The position numbers were made by a program, and so were the translations under genes. Of a DNA stretch of 45,692 nucleotides, positions 43,828-45,692 are shown piece by piece (the first letter of the stretch is position 1; every line of letters begins with the position of its first letter). Location of the stretch: the IMG/VR virus record IMGVR_UViG_3300034072_000318, positions 1-45,692 of that record, one strand, 5' to 3'. This DNA is from a virus. The notes under the pieces were generated by a model. The model was not told the DNA's origin. It did no database searches and was given only the letters and a program-made list of their open reading frames with translations.

Positions 43828-45222
43828 TTGACTAGGGCAAGAGATGTAGCAAGCATCCTAACTGCCGCCTCAACTTTGTCTACAGACGCAGAGGCAACAG
43901 CGGCAGCAAGTGCTGCTGCATCTTCAGCCGTAGCAACACATGCAACTGCAGCAAATGGCCACGTAGGTCGTGGAACGACTGCAAATAGGCCAGCATCTCC
44001 TGCTAATGGAGATTTATATTTTGATACAACTTTAGGCAGGCTTATAAATTATAACGGATCTGCTTGGGTTCAAGTATCTCCAGTTCCAGATGCTCCTACA
44101 TCTGTTAGTGCTACAGTTTCTGGATTAACGGCAACAGTATCTTTTACCGCTCCAACAAATGTGCCAGTAACATCTTATACAGTAACTTCATCGCCTGGAA
44201 ATATTACAGCATCTGGCGCATCAAGCCCTATTACTGTTACTGGATTAACTGGAGGAACTTCATATACTTTTACTGTTACTGCATTAGGATCAAATGGAAT
44301 ATCAGCAGCATCATCTGCAAGCAATAGTATTACAGCACAAGATCTTATAGTTAGCTATCTAGTAGTAGCGGGCGGTGGAGGCGGTGGTGCAGTTGCTTTA
44401 ACTGGTCGTGCAGGCGGTGGCGGCGGCGGTGCTGGTGGATATAGAGTAAACAATTCACAATCGCTTGTTTTAAATAATAGCTATACGGTAACTGTTGGCG
44501 CAGGTGGACCAGGAAAAGTAAACTCAAGTGCTGGCAATGGGACAAATGGAAGTAATTCAAGTATTTCAGGTTCAGGCTTTGCAACTTTTACTTCTACTGG
44601 CGGTGGCGGTGGCGGTGCTGAGGAGGCAGACGGTGGAAATGGAATTGGTGTAGGGCTTCGTGGAGGTTCTGCTGGAGGTAACGGAAGAAGTGCAACAACA
44701 CCACTAGGAAACTTAGGTGGGTACACTCCAGCCGAAGGCAACAATGGAGGTGCGTCAAATAGCGGAGATGTAGGTGGTGGCGGTGGAGGCGCTAGTGCTG
44801 TAGGTGGAGTAAGAACAGGAAGTGCTCCTACTGGCATCGGAGGCGTTGGCGGGGCTGGAACAGCATCATCTATTTCTGGTACATCTGTTACTTACGCAGG
44901 CGGCGGCGGTGGAGGAGGCTACGTAGGCCAAAGCACTGCTGGTGGCGCTGGTGGCGCAGGCGGTGGCGGTGCTGGTGGATATAATGCTGTTGGCACAAAT
45001 GGAACTGCAAATCTAGGCGGTGGCGGCGGTGGCGGCGGCGGTGGCGGCTCAGCAGGAAATGTTACAAATGGTGGCTCTGGTGGCTCTGGTGTAGTAATTT
45101 TTAGCTATCCTTCACTATTTACAATTACATTAGGTGCAGGTCTTACAGGATCAACATCAACTGTTGGTGGAAATAAAGTCACAACAATCACGGCGGGAAC
45201 AGGAACGGTGAGCTGGACATAA
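43828..45222 (+). CDS. fibronectin-III and glycine-rich adhesin-like tail protein
   Basis: 464 residues from TTG 43828. A fibre motif (GDLYFDTTLGRLINYNGSAW), an FN3-like domain (about 90-170: VPDAPTSVSATVSGL ... VTGLTGGTSYTFTVTA), then a long glycine-rich region with poly-Gly runs. Gly-rich repeats resemble T-even gp38-type adhesins with poly-Gly loops. Likely a host-recognition tip. Confidence 0.75.
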   Translation: MTRARDVASILTAASTLSTDAEATAAASAAASSAVATHATAANGHVGRGTTANRPASPANGDLYFDTTLGRLINYNGSAWVQVSPVPDAPTSVSATVSGLTATVSFTAPTNVPVTSYTVTSSPGNITASGASSPITVTGLTGGTSYTFTVTALGSNGISAASSASNSITAQDLIVSYLVVAGGGGGGAVALTGRAGGGGGGAGGYRVNNSQSLVLNNSYTVTVGAGGPGKVNSSAGNGTNGSNSSISGSGFATFTSTGGGGGGAEEADGGNGIGVGLRGGSAGGNGRSATTPLGNLGGYTPAEGNNGGASNSGDVGGGGGGASAVGGVRTGSAPTGIGGVGGAGTASSISGTSVTYAGGGGGGGYVGQSTAGGAGGAGGGGAGGYNAVGTNGTANLGGGGGGGGGGGSAGNVTNGGSGGSGVVIFSYPSLFTITLGAGLTGSTSTVGGNKVTTITAGTGTVSWT

Positions 45223-45692
45223 TGGCAAACAAAGACTTTAAAGTAAAAAATGGTATAGATATCCAATCTCCACTTCCTGTATCTATGGGCGGAACAGGAC
45301 AAACTTCTACTACTAATACTTTGAATTCTTTACTTCCGACCCAAAGTGGAAACGCAAATAAAGTTTTACAAACTGATGGAACAAATACAACTTGGTATAC
45401 AATTCCAGCGGCATATAATAGGGGAAATACTGCTTCCCGCCCTGGTTCTCCAACTGCTGGAGATCTTTACTTTAATACTGATTATAATTACTTTGAGCAA
45501 TATACAGCTTTAGGATGGTTTCCTGTTGCTGCCGCTCCTGGAACTCCAACTGGCGTAACCGCCACAAATCAAGGAACTGGGCGGGCATACAATAATGGCC
45601 AGATGTCAGTAGCCTTTACTCCAAATACCAGCGCAGGATATCCAAGTAGCTTTATAGTTACTCCTTCTCCATCTACATCTCCAACAACATTT
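45222..45692 (+). CDS. tail fibre protein (partial, runs off the window)
   Basis: The visible 157 residues start DKNFK-like ANKDFKVKNGIDIQ, with MGGTGQTSTTNTLNSLLP and a GDLYFNTDYNYFEQY motif, and a downstream FN3-like start. It is paralogous to 37666-38070 at its N-terminus. The end lies outside the window. Confidence 0.7.
   Translation, partial: MANKDFKVKNGIDIQSPLPVSMGGTGQTSTTNTLNSLLPTQSGNANKVLQTDGTNTTWYTIPAAYNRGNTASRPGSPTAGDLYFNTDYNYFEQYTALGWFPVAAAPGTPTGVTATNQGTGRAYNNGQMSVAFTPNTSAGYPSSFIVTPSPSTSPTTF

Noticed and set aside
1-45692. CRISPR array
   Set aside because: No regular repeat-spacer structure is seen; the 34-bp cores are hundreds to thousands of bases apart and lie between genes.
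1-45692. integration module (integrase, excisionase, att site)
   Set aside because: No integrase-like gene or tRNA-derived att sequence was recognised, so lysogeny cannot be argued from this window apart from the parS-like sites.

Overview
The window is one contiguous piece of a tailed-phage genome (Caudoviricetes) whose host is very probably an actinobacterium. It carries a WhiB-type Fe-S regulator, a family essentially confined to Actinobacteria and their phages, and several families common in actinophages: gp88-like, DUF932, Api92-like, DUF7455-like, MSMEG_6728-like and the monomeric B12-dependent ribonucleotide reductase. The DNA is AT-rich and codon use is AT-biased, which would fit a low-GC aquatic actinobacterium better than a soil Streptomyces or Mycobacterium; that host guess is inference. 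No integrase, ParA/ParB, polymerase, terminase or capsid gene is visible, so this is a fragment of a larger genome.

Layout. (1) 1-12479, rightward: lysis genes (lipoprotein, holin-like protein, CHAP endolysin), a head-type protein of unknown role, WhiB, a proteasome/HslV-like Ntn-hydrolase, a secreted subtilisin-like protease, an MSMEG_6728/endonuclease V-like protein, thioredoxin, a secreted Ala/Thr-rich protein, then a dense train of very small genes, many with zinc-ribbon cysteines. (2) 12480-12935: a gene-free convergent region with short direct repeats. (3) 12936-25066, leftward: about 39 small genes, probably early host-takeover and regulatory functions, in many short transcription units. 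Almost every unit starts with the same promoter (TGTC[A/G]G, 10 bp, TATAAT), a 24-42 nt leader and a GAAAGGA ribosome-binding site. Nine copies of a conserved intergenic element (34-bp core, usually followed by a GC hairpin) lie in this block. (4) 25070-25374: divergent intergenic region with two near-perfect parS-like 16-mers. (5) 25375-28121: an HNH protein and small membrane proteins rightward; small structural-like proteins and a secreted lysozyme-like enzyme leftward. (6) 28206-31515: glycosyltransferase, class II ribonucleotide reductase and a holin-like membrane protein. (7) 31591 to the end, rightward: a large modular tail-fibre/receptor-binding region with tandem paralogues, a glycine-rich adhesin-like protein and two embedded HNH endonucleases.

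How it may work together: the left block holds host lysis and late or accessory enzymes, the leftward block is a battery of separately promoted early genes, and the right block builds the adsorption apparatus. Two promoter styles contrast. Rightward units often begin with a -10 box 6-9 nt before the start codon, predicting leaderless mRNAs. Leftward units use the TGTCAG-box promoter and a strong Shine-Dalgarno sequence. The most notable signals are the TGTCAG-box promoter family, the nine-copy element and the parS-like pair. All functional statements come from reading the sequence and recalling protein families; no database search was run.
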